Below, one piece after another: positions 49,389 through 59,352 of a DNA stretch of 64,000 bases; the stretch's first letter is position 1; each line of letters opens with the position of its first letter. Source of the DNA: Lysinibacillus fusiformis (GTDB lineage: Bacteria > Bacillota > Bacilli > Bacillales_A > Planococcaceae); the NCBI RefSeq assembly GCF_007362955.1, contig NZ_CP041696.1, positions 558,001 through 622,000 of the forward strand, given 5' to 3'. The position numbers and the translations under genes were made by a program. A model generated the notes under the pieces. That model worked only from the letters and a program-made list of their open reading frames with translations. It did not search any database and had not been told where the DNA came from.

Positions 49389-50402
49389 TTATTTGAAATA
49401 TTGTAAAATTTCTCCTTTTCCACTATACGATTCCACTTCAGCATATGCTCCGTTTATTAATGTCATTTGTGGGGGAACATGTCCACAATCAATGTCATAT
49501 ATAATAGGTATTTGAAGCTCCTCAGAAAGCTCCTTATAAACTTCTTCAACTGTATAATTTCCAACAGGGGTATTTGCTGGACTTCTACCAAACATAATAC
49601 CTGAACAATCATTAAACCATCCAGACAATTTCATTTGTACGAGGGACCTACGTAAATCAGTAGTTGATAAGTCACAATTTTCAAGAAACCATATAACAGA
49701 TTCACCTTTAATATAATTTTCTTTAAAGTTGTGAACATCCCCAAATTTTGTCCCGATTAAATGTCTGATAGTATCAATACATCCACCGAGTAAGCGCCCC
49801 TGTATTTTAACGCTTTTATTTGAAATCGATTTCCATTTAGTTTTTTCTGTAAAATTAAAAACATATGGAGTTAGTTTATCAAACTGCCATTCCTTTTGAT
49901 ATTGTTCTGATGAACGTTGTAGTATTGATCCACCCTTTTTTAGTGATAAAACCGGCTGCCACATAGCAGTAGTATCATCAGAATACTCTCCTCTTAAATC
50001 TACTAAATTCGTTCCATGTGCAGTAGCTATACCTGTTTTTAATGTGATTGCCAACAATAAAAGACTAATATCTGAGTATCCTAATACCCATTTGGTTTGA
50101 ATATTTTCGAAGTCAATATATTCAAGCGTTTCAATAAGCAGTTCCCCACCCCAAGGAGGAATAATAAAATGGATATCATCATTGACCATCATTTTATTAA
50201 ACTCTTCTGCACGCTTTTTAGCTGGTGCAGATTTTGCCATATCTTGAGTCCAAGCAGTATCTCCAATGATGACCTTATAACCTTTCGTTTCCATACGACT
50301 ACATGCAGTTTTCAATAATTCATGTAGTTCAGTGGGTACACCAGAAGAAGGTGCCGTAACTCCTATTGTTGTCCTTTCTTCTAAAAATGGATATTTTATC
50401 AT
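49389..50402 (-). CDS. LD-carboxypeptidase family (S66) protein
   Basis: 337 residues from ATG at 50402, starting MIKYPFLEERTTIGVTAPSS. S66 fold with catalytic Ser in LGYSDISLL (about 112), Glu near WFLENCDL and His in DIDCGHVPPQMT near the C-terminus. The family includes murein LD-carboxypeptidases and MccF-type self-immunity enzymes that cleave microcin C; the length and DIDCGHVPP motif lean to the MccF side, but this is inference. Confidence 0.8.
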   Translation of the reverse strand: MIKYPFLEERTTIGVTAPSSGVPTELHELLKTACSRMETKGYKVIIGDTAWTQDMAKSAPAKKRAEEFNKMMVNDDIHFIIPPWGGELLIETLEYIDFENIQTKWVLGYSDISLLLLAITLKTGIATAHGTNLVDLRGEYSDDTTAMWQPVLSLKKGGSILQRSSEQYQKEWQFDKLTPYVFNFTEKTKWKSISNKSVKIQGRLLGGCIDTIRHLIGTKFGDVHNFKENYIKGESVIWFLENCDLSTTDLRRSLVQMKLSGWFNDCSGIMFGRSPANTPVGNYTVEEVYKELSEELQIPIIYDIDCGHVPPQMTLINGAYAEVESYSGKGEILQYFK

Positions 50403-50703
50403 GTACATCCCCCTTGTTTTTTATTTCATTTTAACATAAATATCCCATTTTATTTATTGATGCAATTTAATGTTATTTGGTAAATATAAATCACTTTGGA
50501 TTGCATTTTTAAACAATAAATACGGCCATCCTTTGCTAAGAATTGGATAGTAAATAACATAAAATTGATTGCAGTATTTGATACATCTATATGTACCATT
50601 TGCAATTTAAAGAATAATTCACTATCTAATTTTACTGTTTTAGCGTTATTTTTTAACCATATATTCCCCCTTAAGAAGAATAGACGAATGGTGGTGATAA
50701 CTA
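50403..50703. other. Intergenic region
   Basis: AT-rich, no gene seen. Confidence 0.5.
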
Positions 50704-50801
50704 GTGGAGTTAAAATTCAAACTGAAAGAAGTGTTAAGTGAACGTGGAATTTCTCAATTGGAACTTTCACAAAAAATAAGTCTTACTACTACAGTAACCA
50801 C
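50704..50801 (+). pseudogene. XRE-type regulator, truncated by an IS
   Basis: GTG start at 50704, VELKFKLKEVLSERGISQLE followed by LSQKISLTTTVTT, the first two helices of an XRE/Cro helix-turn-helix. The frame is broken by the IS3-family left end at 50802. The rest of the gene was not found after the element. Confidence 0.75.
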
Positions 50802-51480
50802 TGTACCCCGAAAGTTAGACCAAAAATCTAACGATTGGGGGTGTATTTATTTTGGCAAAGTACAAGGGTGGTTATAGACATTTAGTTCTTCAATTTCGAA
50901 TTTCAAGTCATGGAGTGATTAGAAGGTGGGTTAAGCCGGTGACTGCACAAGGATTTGATTCTCTTCGGAAACGAAAAAGACATGCAGGTTACACTACTCA
51001 ATCTAAACTAGGTGTCATAAACTATTATTTAAATTGTGGAAAATCTATCCGAGATGTAGCTCATAAATTCAATCTTTCAAATGACTCGATGGTTTCATCG
51101 TGGACTTCTGCATTTAGAAAGCATGGTATAGTTGGAATTTCTCCAAAATCGAAAGGACGTCAATCATTGTCAAACAAACCGAAGAAAGCTACGAACAAAA
51201 AAATATTCCAAAACATGTCTCGAAAAGGAAACTGCTTAGACAATTCGCCAATGGAAAATTTCTTTGGTCTACTGAAACAAGAAATGTATCATGGAATTAT
51301 CTATACTAGTTTTGAAGAAATGAAACAAGCAATTGATAAGTATATCTACTGCTACAATTACAAGCGAATAAAGAGTAAATTTAGATGTAGTCCAGTCACC
51401 TATCGTGAAAGATTGGCTGCATAAAAGAAAAACCAGAATGGAGAAACCCATTCTGGATAAAGTCTAACTTTTGGGGTTCA
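50802..51480 (+). mobile_element. IS3-family element with large internal deletion
   Basis: 679 bases between inverted ends TGTACCCCGAAAGTTAGACC and TGAACCCCAAAAGTTAGACT (complement of the right end). Such elements are normally about 1.3-1.5 kb; here the middle is missing. Confidence 0.8.
50852..51424 (+). CDS. Deleted fusion of IS3 transposase OrfA and OrfB ends
   Basis: 190 residues: the N-terminal half (IRDVAHKFNLSNDSMVSSW) is OrfA helix-turn-helix; from about residue 124 (FQNMSRKGNCLDNSPMENFF) it is the C-terminal end of OrfB. The DDE domain's first two acidic residues are lost, so it cannot transpose by itself. It could bind DNA. TTG start after GGGGGTG. Confidence 0.8.
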   Translation: MAKYKGGYRHLVLQFRISSHGVIRRWVKPVTAQGFDSLRKRKRHAGYTTQSKLGVINYYLNCGKSIRDVAHKFNLSNDSMVSSWTSAFRKHGIVGISPKSKGRQSLSNKPKKATNKKIFQNMSRKGNCLDNSPMENFFGLLKQEMYHGIIYTSFEEMKQAIDKYIYCYNYKRIKSKFRCSPVTYRERLAA

Positions 51481-51546
51481 CTACATTAGATGTGACTTAA
51501 TATTTACATCTTATATATAAAACATCAAAGCACCAATATCTGTGTT

Positions 51547-51813
51547 TTATTTAGGTGTTGATGTTTCAATGGTTTCACCGTTATTACATACAAGACACTT
51601 AGCTTTATATTCTATACTCGTTGAGAGTTTCTGCAGCATACTTAATTCAATAGCCAACTTCTCCACTTCAACCAATCCTTCACTTTGCAATTTAGTAATG
51701 ACCTGTTCAAGTTGTTTTAACGACTGTTGAATTACTACTATATTCTCTTTATATTTCCCTAAACTATTTTCAGTATCTAATATTTCACCCTGATTGTTTG
51801 TGTTTTTAATCAT
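51547..51813 (-). CDS. Coiled-coil hypothetical protein
   Basis: 88 residues. MIKNTNNQGEILDTENSLGK start, then a helical coiled-coil (IVVIQQSLKQLEQVITKLQS) and CLVCNN at the end. AAGGAAGAG precedes the ATG. No family recognised. Confidence 0.6.
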   Translation of the reverse strand: MIKNTNNQGEILDTENSLGKYKENIVVIQQSLKQLEQVITKLQSEGLVEVEKLAIELSMLQKLSTSIEYKAKCLVCNNGETIETSTPK

Positions 51814-52074
51814 TTGATTGACTCTTCCTTTCTATCTATAAAGTCATCATTACGGTGTAGTCTTTGACACACAATATATTAATAAACATCTTAGGATATG
51901 ACATGAAACCATCTCATAAAACATATTTAATTAGCACTATTATAAAGTTGATTAACTTATTTAACAATCATATTTTTATTCATAGTTAAATGCATAATAA
52001 AAAGCCACGCTCGTATGAATGTGACTTAAGAATATTTTTATTTGTAAGTAATATTTACTCTAGGAATTTTGCTT
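51814..52074. other. Intergenic region
   Basis: AT-rich; no gene seen. Confidence 0.4.
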
Positions 52075-52237
52075 AATAACTTAACTTCATTTATGCGCTG
52101 TCCACTCTCCTTCTGTATTGTGTGTATTGCCTCGTATGATTTATGTCTATTTCAACGTACCCGCCTCATTCATGGCCTACAGCTTCCATTCCCAAACGCA
52201 AGCCACCGATACCAACAAATAAATCTAAAAACTTCAA
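52075..52237 (-). pseudogene. Remnant of a DNA cytosine-5 methyltransferase
   Basis: From a TTG after GGGGGAG the minus strand reads LKFLDLFVGIGGLRLGMEAV then GHE-stop, and in shifted frames GYVEIDINH and NTEGEWTAH. This is the N-terminus of a Dcm-type C5 methyltransferase (motif I FAGIGG, then EIDK), broken by a stop and frameshifts. The rest of the gene is absent. Confidence 0.75.
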
Positions 52238-52439
52238 TTTCTCCCCCTCGTGTTAGTGCACATTTTCTTTCTGACGTACATTAATGAATCTTAAAATGGT
52301 CTATTAACCATTTGCTTTTTTTGAAAAAATTAAATCATTACTTAATAGACAAATAGCCAATCAAATTTCTTTGTCTAATCATAAATTAATAAAGTAAGGT
52401 TATTGTTACCTTAATAAAATGGAAATGGAGGTATTGATA

Positions 52440-52727
52440 ATGGGCGATATTATAAATATTAGAACTAGTTCTGACTCCTCTGGTAAACATGAAAAACAAT
52501 CCAGCCATCGCTGTAAAGGTTGTGTTTGTAATCAATTAAGACGTTTACAAACTCAGACTGAAGTTGATCTCTTCTTAATTGGAGGTCAGGTTATAGAAGA
52601 TGTTGTTTTTATTACCTTTGACCCGAAAGATTGCTGTGCATTCTTTAATGATCCAACAACAGAACCTGGTTCAACAATTATCGTGGACTGTCAAGATATT
52701 CAAGCTATCCGAATAGAAGCAGACTAA
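52440..52727 (+). CDS. Cysteine-rich protein, possibly spore-coat related
   Basis: 95 residues from ATG at 52440 (GGAGG upstream). MGDIINIRTSSDSSGKHEKQ, then HRCKGCVCNQLRRLQTQTEV, GGQVIEDVVFITFDPKDCCAFF. The CKGCVC cluster followed by a beta-rich domain is reminiscent of CotY/CotZ-type coat or exosporium proteins; this is a guess from composition. Confidence 0.5.
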   Translation: MGDIINIRTSSDSSGKHEKQSSHRCKGCVCNQLRRLQTQTEVDLFLIGGQVIEDVVFITFDPKDCCAFFNDPTTEPGSTIIVDCQDIQAIRIEAD

Positions 52728-52808
52728 GTTATAAGAGGTCCCTCCTTTACAGGGTCACTTTTGTCCGAGTGATCCTGTTAATTAGTTTTCTATCGTCAAT
52801 CTTTTATT

Positions 52809-52853
52809 AAAACAGTAAACCCAGTATCGATAAGGTTTCAAGCACTTTTTCTT
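52809..52853. repeat. 45-bp palindrome family, copy 4
   Basis: AAAACAGTAAACCCAGTATC...GATAAGGTTTCAAGCACTTTTT, close to copy 2 (45796), downstream of the plus-strand gene at 52440. Confidence 0.55.
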
Positions 52854-52961
52854 TTTGGATAATTCCCCCTTGAATGTTTTTTGTTTTGTTAGCTAACATT
52901 CTAAGGAAATTTCAATTCAATTTAACAACCATTTCTTCTTGAAAATACAAAAAAACAGAAT

Positions 52962-53567
52962 TTATTTCTGTTTTTCTGTCGAACCAAAAACTTCATCTAC
53001 TTCCTTAGCGAAAACTCGGAATATATAGTCTATCTCTTGTTCTTCTGTAGCAATACCTGTCGCTGCACCAAGAGTTTTCGACCCTTGAATACGCATCAAA
53101 ACATTATGGTCATCGTCAACTGTTGAAAAATCACCTTTTTTCCAACGTTTTAATATATCTAAATATGTTTCATGATGCTCATATTTATCTTTATTTTCTT
53201 CTACCATCTGTATCAAAATGTCGATTCTTTCTGCTGTTATCAAAATTGAACTTTCTTTTTCATCAGCAATAATCTTTTGGTGCGCCATTTGTTGAACCAC
53301 TTCTTCCACTAGATTGTCAACAAACGGTTCATCTCCACTTTTCCATTCATCAATCATATTGGAGTGTACAGGATTTTCCCAACCAAAGTTCGTATCCACT
53401 GTCGATACAAACACTTCTTTTTCATCTTCTTTAGAAATGCTATCTAATTCATTTTCAGCAACTTTAGAAGTTTCTTTTTCATAGTTCTTTTCCATAATCA
53501 AAAATGTGCCGCCTATACTCAACAACGCCGTTAAAACAATTAGACCCAAAACACGTATACCCTTCAT
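52962..53567 (-). CDS. DUF6241-like membrane-anchored protein
   Basis: 201 residues, one N-terminal membrane anchor (LGLIVLTALLSIGGTFLIM) then an acidic helical domain. HSNMIDEWKSGDE, QQMAHQKIIADEKESSILIT and ERIDILIQMVEENK resemble DUF6241. GTAGGGGTGG precedes the ATG. Function unknown. Confidence 0.6.
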   Translation of the reverse strand: MKGIRVLGLIVLTALLSIGGTFLIMEKNYEKETSKVAENELDSISKEDEKEVFVSTVDTNFGWENPVHSNMIDEWKSGDEPFVDNLVEEVVQQMAHQKIIADEKESSILITAERIDILIQMVEENKDKYEHHETYLDILKRWKKGDFSTVDDDHNVLMRIQGSKTLGAATGIATEEQEIDYIFRVFAKEVDEVFGSTEKQK

Positions 53568-53971
53568 TTTTTACCACCCCTACTATTAATTACCACAAAA
53601 ATACAATGCATATTTGTCGATGTAAACAAAATTACAGCAGGTAATGACATCCGCCTACAGCTAACCCCTTGTTTTTATCGTTAATAATCTTCGCCCTACA
53701 TCAATAATCCATTTAGATTATCGTATAAATGCAGCCTGTACTTCACTTTCTTCTTTGGCTACATCAATACCCACTACTGGGTTCATTTTTTCTCCTCCTC
53801 TAACGTTTTCACCAGTAACCCCTATTACCTTCAAGTTGTATTATAGCTTCGCTTGTTATACGAGATCTAAGTCCCAACCAGCCTCAACTAACCTCCGTTA
53901 GTTGAATAAAAAAATAAGAGCTGTCTAAACAGCTCAATGATCTTCAAGTAAAGCCTCCGCTAGTTCAATAA
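53568..53971. other. Region with IS110 scrap
   Basis: Holds the short IS110 fragment at 53718. TTCAACTAACGGAGGTTAGT-type palindromes occur near 53880-53910. The CCGCCTACAGCTAA block at 53651 resembles sequence in the clpX-tig region. Confidence 0.4.
53718..53786 (-). pseudogene. IS110-family transposase N-terminal scrap
   Basis: MNPVVGIDVAKEESEVQAAF IR-stop, 22 residues, the RuvC-like start of IS110/IS1111 transposases, with GGAGGAG upstream. The rest is missing; not related in sequence to the IS110 element at 57694. Confidence 0.75.
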
Positions 53972-54474
53972 TTAGATATTTAAAACCATCAAATCCTCGT
54001 CAAAATACTGCCCGTTAAATTTCGGGGCATTTCGTTCTACGCGTAGACCTCAAATCCCAAGGACTTGTATAGCTTCTTTGCTGAGCTATTTTCAGATACA
54101 ACCGTTAAGTTAATTTGTTCCAAACCATCACAATTTTTTGCCTTCCCTATCAGTTCAATAATTGGTGATTTTCCTAAACCATTCCCTCGACCTTCCGGTG
54201 CTACATACATCCCGAAAACATTCCCTTTATGACTGGTTTTGAGACTGTTTTCCCGCATAAAAGTAACAATTTCAACTAACGAACCATTATTATTAAAAGC
54301 ACCTAGAACGAATTTATCCTTAGCTGGTTCTAATCGCTCTGCAACAGATTCTAGTGAAAATTTCACTTCTCTCTCATATGTTGAACCAAATGCTTCTGGA
54401 TTGATTTTTAATACACTCAATCGTACTTCTTGGTACAACAGAGCATCAGACTCATTTAAAATACGAATTTTCAT
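53972..54474 (-). pseudogene. GNAT N-acetyltransferase with 3' frameshift
   Basis: The frame 54037-54474 gives MKIRILNESDALLYQEVRLS ... GMYVAPEGRGNGLGKSPIIE ... LYKSLGFEVYA-stop (145 residues). In the shifted frame the expected family end VERNAPKFNGQYFDEDLMV follows directly after the stop, and one missing G near 54038 (TACGCG for TACGGCG) accounts for it. The enzyme core is intact, so residual function is possible. Confidence 0.8.
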
Positions 54475-54981
54475 AATTAATCCCCTTACCCCTATTAGGT
54501 TACATTTTATAGAAATTATCTCACTCTAGCATATTGGCCGTACTTGTTTAGGATTTTCCAAATATGTTTAGAGGGAAGTAATACAGCCCGTATAAAATCA
54601 TAACTTTTGTCACCATAAATCCATTATCATACTCGTTTCTGTTCAATATTTGCTTTCAATCACTACACGAAATCTAATCATTAAATGATGAATTTAATAA
54701 TACTAACGAACATAGCCTGTTATGCTAACTTTATTCGTTAATTTAATAACAACAATCTTTTAGACAACAGCCAAAAATTTATTAAAAAGCTACAAGATAT
54801 TCGAGCGGGCATACAACCGGCATTAGTATGATTTTCCCGTTATTTTCTATTCATTATTGTTACTCGAATTATTTATCAATTAAAATACTACCATCCTCAC
54901 ATCTAACAAAAATCCGTGGAGTTCGATTCGAAACAGACAAGTAGCGTCTTCATGCCACTTTTGTTTGTATAGAAACTTTTC

Positions 54982-55213
54982 ATTTTCTATCCTGTTCTAA
55001 CGTTTTCTCAAAAAAAGGAAAAGCGCTTCAAACCCTTTATATTAAAGGATTTGAAGCGCTTTTAACTTGGTTCAAACTTGTTCTATCTGAACCTTGACAG
55101 GAGGGCATACCATCATGCTGATATATCAATAGTTAAAGTATATTATGTTTACCCTTTGTTTACCTTGCTTTTTAGACCACCAATCATGGAGTGGCCTTAT
55201 ACTTGGCTATTCA
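54982..55213. repeat. 235-bp direct repeat, copy A
   Basis: Includes palindrome copy 5 (55018-55063) and the shared blocks TCAAACTTGTTCTATCTGAA, TGCTGATATATCAAT and TTTTTAGACCACC...GAGTGG. Copy B lies at 61679-61919. Confidence 0.8.
55018..55063. repeat. 45-bp palindrome family, copy 5
   Basis: AAAAGCGCTTCAAACCC...GGATTTGAAGCGCTTTT, the best-conserved hairpin of the set. Confidence 0.7.
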
Positions 55214-55297
55214 AAAATGCCTGTTAGTTGAAAATAATTCATTACTTTTTATTCATTTCATTAAATGGTATAATCTAACTAACTAGGAGGTTAGTAA

Positions 55298-56083
55298 ATG
55301 AAAAAACTACCATTATCATTGGCTGCTAGTAGCATTTTTTTATCGATGTTATTTACTCCAGCCTATGAAACTGTACAAGCAAAAGAAATGGAAAACAAAG
55401 CGAATTCAAGCACATACATGGTTGCTTTAAAGAAGCCGCATACAAATGGTAAAGCTAAAGAGGTTGATACTAAAATTGAATCAGCTAATCAATTAAAAAC
55501 TTATTTAGACAAAAAATATTTAGAATTAAAAACTGACATTGTTACAGTAAATTTTAATTATACTGTTTCTGAAAACGATGATTTAAATAGACCATATGAT
55601 TTTTTTATTGACTTCAATATGTCTCTTACACCTTATGACTTGTCTTTCGAATATGCAATGAGAGACCACTTAAAATCGATTAAGCATCAAGATACAGCCA
55701 TAGAGGATGTCGCTAAAGCTAGAAAACAACTTAATGATTTTATTGAAGCAATGGCTAAAGATGTAATAGAAAAACTGCCAAACAAAAAAATATTGGGGCA
55801 AGACTATTATAGCTGGTATCTTTATCCAAATCTAAAAATGAATTTGAGAATAGAAACAAATATGAGTTGGACGAATTATGAACCAATTAGTACTAAACAC
55901 GTTTGGGTTGACAAACCAGATGATTATTCTAAAAATATTGGTGCTACCACGGATCCTGCTTATAATGAACTAGAAAGAAATAAATATCGTCGAGAATATG
56001 CTCAATTGAAGTATAATGATTTCAAAATAACTGATTTTGGTTGGAGAAAATATTTAGATGATTTTAAAACATTCGATTACTAA
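55298..56083 (+). CDS. Exported hypothetical protein
   Basis: 261 residues with signal peptide (LSLAASSIFLSMLFTPAYET, cut near VQAKE). The body is charged, Tyr- and Lys-rich with amphipathic helices; no known domain. Strong ribosome site AGGAGG. Ends with a terminator at 56083. Probably secreted; no other gene in its transcript. Confidence 0.6.
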   Translation: MKKLPLSLAASSIFLSMLFTPAYETVQAKEMENKANSSTYMVALKKPHTNGKAKEVDTKIESANQLKTYLDKKYLELKTDIVTVNFNYTVSENDDLNRPYDFFIDFNMSLTPYDLSFEYAMRDHLKSIKHQDTAIEDVAKARKQLNDFIEAMAKDVIEKLPNKKILGQDYYSWYLYPNLKMNLRIETNMSWTNYEPISTKHVWVDKPDDYSKNIGATTDPAYNELERNKYRREYAQLKYNDFKITDFGWRKYLDDFKTFDY

Positions 56084-56112
56084 TTAGCACCTTAATAGGT
56101 GCTTTTATTTTC
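56083..56112 (+). terminator. Terminator
   Basis: AGCACCTTAATAGGTGCT hairpin then TTTTATTTT. Confidence 0.75.
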
Positions 56113-56257
56113 AATTAATGAATCGTAATAAAGCAAACGCGATTGAAAATAGCGATTTTCTTTTGTTAACATACTCCGCAATCGGGCCATATTATTGTAA
56201 TCATTTTTAGCTTGCTCCCTCCGTTACGTCATACGTTAATCTAAAATTATAATATTT

Positions 56258-56635
56258 CTGATACCAGCAAAGCAAAATGGCTCTGGTCACAAGTTGTATG
56301 GATTTGAAGATTTAGCGAAACTGCAGCAAATCCAGTCTTTAAAATTTTTAGGATATTCATTACAGGAAATCCAAAACTTAATTGATAATGACTCGGATGT
56401 CTCCAAACAACTTGAAAAGTCATTACCTTGGCAACATAAACTCCTTACAGAAAAGAGAGATGAATTAAATCAAGCCATCGAAGCAGTAGAGCGTGTACAA
56501 TTCCTTTTGAAAGAAGGGAAGCCAATCACATGGACAGTTTTAAGTTCACTTCTCTTTAAGATGGAAAATGAACAAGATCAAATAGAATGGATGAAAGAAT
56601 ACTGTTCAGAAGACATCGTCGAAATCAAGCGCTAG
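56258..56635 (+). pseudogene. MerR-family regulator fragment
   Basis: LIPAKQNGSGHKLYGFEDLA followed by KLQQIQSLKFLGYSLQEIQNLI is the second helix-wing and dimerisation part of a MerR regulator. The first DNA-binding helix is missing at the left, and the frame runs into an IS3-family fragment at the right. Confidence 0.7.
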
Positions 56636-56639
56636 TAAG

Positions 56640-56785
56640 TATTAGAGGTAACTTAACCGACATTCAAATGTTTCATACAGACCGAGGAAAAGAGTTTGAT
56701 AATAAGCTCATTTCAAAAGCCCTAGAAACATTCGGAATCCAGCGATCCCTAAGCATGAAGGGAGGCCCTTATGATTACTCAGGCC
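56640..56785 (+). pseudogene. IS3-family transposase fragment
   Basis: FHTDRGKEFDN and IQRSLSMKGGPYD are from the DDE core of an IS3-family OrfB. Broken on the right by IS66 sequence. Confidence 0.75.
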
Positions 56786-56929
56786 GCAAAACAGGAAAAT
56801 CGAATCGCTATAGGGATCAAGTTCGAAAGAATCTTGAATCAGTGTAGCTAAGCCATCAATGCCTTTTCGCATATCCGTCTTTCTACAAACGATGTAGATA
56901 TTTTTCACGTTCGTAAAATCGTGTTTCAC
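56708..56929 (-). pseudogene. IS66-family TnpB (Orf2) fragment
   Basis: MKHDFTNVKNIYIVCRKTDM RKGIDGLATLIQDSFELDP, the IS66 Orf2 N-terminus, ends after SIFLFCG at about 56786; beyond that it reads IS3 sequence antisense. Confidence 0.75.
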
Positions 56930-57120
56930 AGAAGTTTCAACTCCCTCATCACGCTATGAATGATGTGCTCATCTACGCCATTATAGAAGGAAATTTCCAC
57001 CGTTGCTGTTTTAATCGTACATGTATTAATGCGGGGAACTTCTGTTGAGTTGGCTACAGAGGAATTTTTAAGTTCGGGATATAATGTGACGGGGATAATC
57101 CTTAATTTTTGCTGTGGCAT
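56926..57120 (-). CDS. IS66-family TnpA (Orf1) homolog
   Basis: 64 residues, MPQQKLRIIPVTLYPELKNS start after AAAGGAGGTG. Overlaps the TnpB start by four bases, as in IS66. The C-terminal part VEISFYNGVDEHIIHSVMRE fits the family. Without TnpC it is not mobile. Confidence 0.65.
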   Translation of the reverse strand: MPQQKLRIIPVTLYPELKNSSVANSTEVPRINTCTIKTATVEISFYNGVDEHIIHSVMRELKLL

Positions 57121-57192
57121 ATGAAAAACACCTCCTTTATTGATACCTTCATAGTACCGGGAGGTGCTGCGTGTTTATATGCGTTATTTGAA

Positions 57193-57548
57193 TACGGGCT
57201 TACAAAGAAATCAAGAAAAGGGTAAAGAATATTGTATCTACAGATTTAAGCAAAACCAAAATCAATGATTTATTAGTGAATAACTATCAAACTGAAGACA
57301 ATAAGTATATTGTAATGCCTCATTTAAAATGGAATGTAAAGAATGGTAAAAAAACAACAGTGGAAATGCTTGAAATGTACAACGATCATATTGCAGCGAA
57401 GTTATATGAACCAGCTGTAGAGGAAATAACTGTCTTTTGGGAAGTGCCTTTTCATTTAGAAGGCAATAATATTGCTAAGTTTAATTACACACATACAACG
57501 ACTGGTATGGCTAAGAACGATAAATGGTTAGCTTATGTTTTAAAATAA
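57193..57548 (+). pseudogene. 5'-truncated gene
   Basis: An open frame from about 57193 (YKEIKKRVKNIVSTDLSKTK) to 57548 (WLAYVLK). No start or ribosome site; a GTG at 57276 might serve. The left end lies near the IS66 fragment, so the N-terminal part was probably lost. Family unknown. Confidence 0.5.
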
Positions 57549-57693
57549 TTTTAGTCACTCATCCGAGTGGTTTTTCAATTAGGAGCATTCCTGTTTGGAA
57601 GATTTTCAGGGGCTTGAAATGAAAAAAGCCCTCTAGTATGATGCATGAGTGTCAACGCTCATTGACCCATCATCACACAGGAGGACTCCATTT

Positions 57694-58973
57694 ATGAATT
57701 CTAATACGAACCAAAAAATTAATCAAGTCACGGAAAAAACACTTGTCATAGGTATCGACCATCGCCAAGCGTACACATTACGCATGTGCCATTGATGAAC
57801 GTGGGCGAGTGCTACAAAAATCGTTCCCTTTCACGCAATCAAGAGCAGGTTTCGATGCCTTATATGAAAAATTGCTTGCTTTACCGTGCTACGCATGAAA
57901 AAAGCGACGTGTTAGTCGGTTTTGAGCCTACCGGCCATTACTGGATGAATCTCGCTGCCTACCTTAGTGCACATGGGATTCCGTTTGTCATGGTGAATCC
58001 ACATCATGTAAATCGTTCCAAAGAGCTAGATGACAATCTTCAAACGAAGAACGACCAAAAGGATGCGCTCGTCATTGCACGTTTAATGCGTGATGAACGA
58101 TTTAGTTATCCACGTATTCTAGAAGGTGTGGAAGCTGAATTGCGTAACGGCGCAACTTTACGTTCGAAAATCCAAGAAGATTTAAATGCGCTTCAGAATC
58201 GAATGATTCGCTGGCTTGATCGTTTCTTCCCTGAATTTATGTCTGTCTTTAAGCAATTTGGCAAGATGGCTTATGCAGTACTTGAAATGACACCACTGCC
58301 AAAAGATATTCAGGGGAAATCACCAGAAGAATTATTGTTTTTATACCGACAGGTAGAAGGCTTGAAATCGCCTCAGCTACCGAAAGCCAAACTATTAGTC
58401 AGCGTGGCACAACACTCTATCGGACTGACAGAGGGACTAGTGATGGCACGAATAGAGATCGCCACACTTCTAGCTCAGTACAAATTGATGCAAAACCAAC
58501 TAGATGCCTTAACTGAACAGTTAATAGAATTATCGAAAGAAATGACGGATTATGAATACTTAGGTTCTGTCCCAGGAATCGGCAACGTAACGATTGTCGA
58601 ATTGCTTTCAGAAGTTGGTTCTCTCACACAATATGAGCATCCACGCCAATTAATTAAGCTAGCGGGACTCACATTACGTGAAAACTCTTCTGGACAGCAT
58701 AAGGGACAAAAACGGATTTCTAAACGTGGTAGAAGGAAACTTCGAACCCTTTTATTCCGTGTGATAATACCGTTAATTCGTCATAATGAAGCCTTTAAGC
58801 AATTACATGAATATTACACTACACGCACCGTCAACCCCCTTCGTAAGAAGCAATCGATTGTCGTGCTCTGTGGAAAGTTACTGAAGATTTTACACACCTT
58901 GTGCAAGAAGAAAGTGCATTTTGATGTGAGCCAAATGATGAAAGACCTTTTTTGTCTCGAAGAGGCAGCTTAA
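57694..58973 (+). pseudogene. IS110-family transposase with two frameshifts
   Basis: From the ATG at 57694 the frame reads TEKTLVIGIDHRQA, where an extra C breaks the expected IGIDIAKRTHYACAIDER; a second shift near 57885 restores THEKSDVLVGFEPTGHYW and a long intact frame to 58973. RuvC-like acidic residues (GID, FEPTG) and the C-terminal PGIGNVTIVELLSEVG with the Tnp20 serine region are visible. Confidence 0.8.
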
Positions 58974-59352
58974 GTAACACCGAAGCACAACCTACAACAG
59001 AAGGATGACACGGAGAAGCCGGCATTAATTATCACGAAAGACCGCGAGTCCCTATAGGAGCATCGCCAGCCTCTGCCTTATGAATAGACCGAACGAAGGA
59101 ATGTATGCGCTAGACGCCAAGAGACATGGGAGGGTACGTCATCATATGCATCGCAGAGATCCAATTGTGCATCACATATTGGTCTTGAAAGTTAATTTTA
59201 ACCAATTAACTTTAGCGAAGCGTACTCACCAAATGCCGAATAATTGAAAAACTAGAAAAGACTATAGGAATCATGTGGTGAAAAAATATTTTTACTGCTA
59301 AAAAAACGGGTCAAACCGTTGATATGTCAACATTTATAGAGGGAGGTTGTAT
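58974..59352. other. IS110 right flank
   Basis: GC-richer sequence (58974-59150) probably belongs to the IS110 element's right end; no gene. Confidence 0.4.

Larger units (their letters stand above)
54475..55297. other. Intergenic region with the 235-bp direct repeat
   Basis: No gene. The 54982-55213 portion is the left copy of a direct repeat; the rest is AT-rich. Confidence 0.5.

Noticed and set aside
53640..53720. Gene between the DUF6241-like gene and the IS110 scrap
   Set aside because: Open stretches are short and repeat-like (CCGCCTACAGC), no ribosome site.
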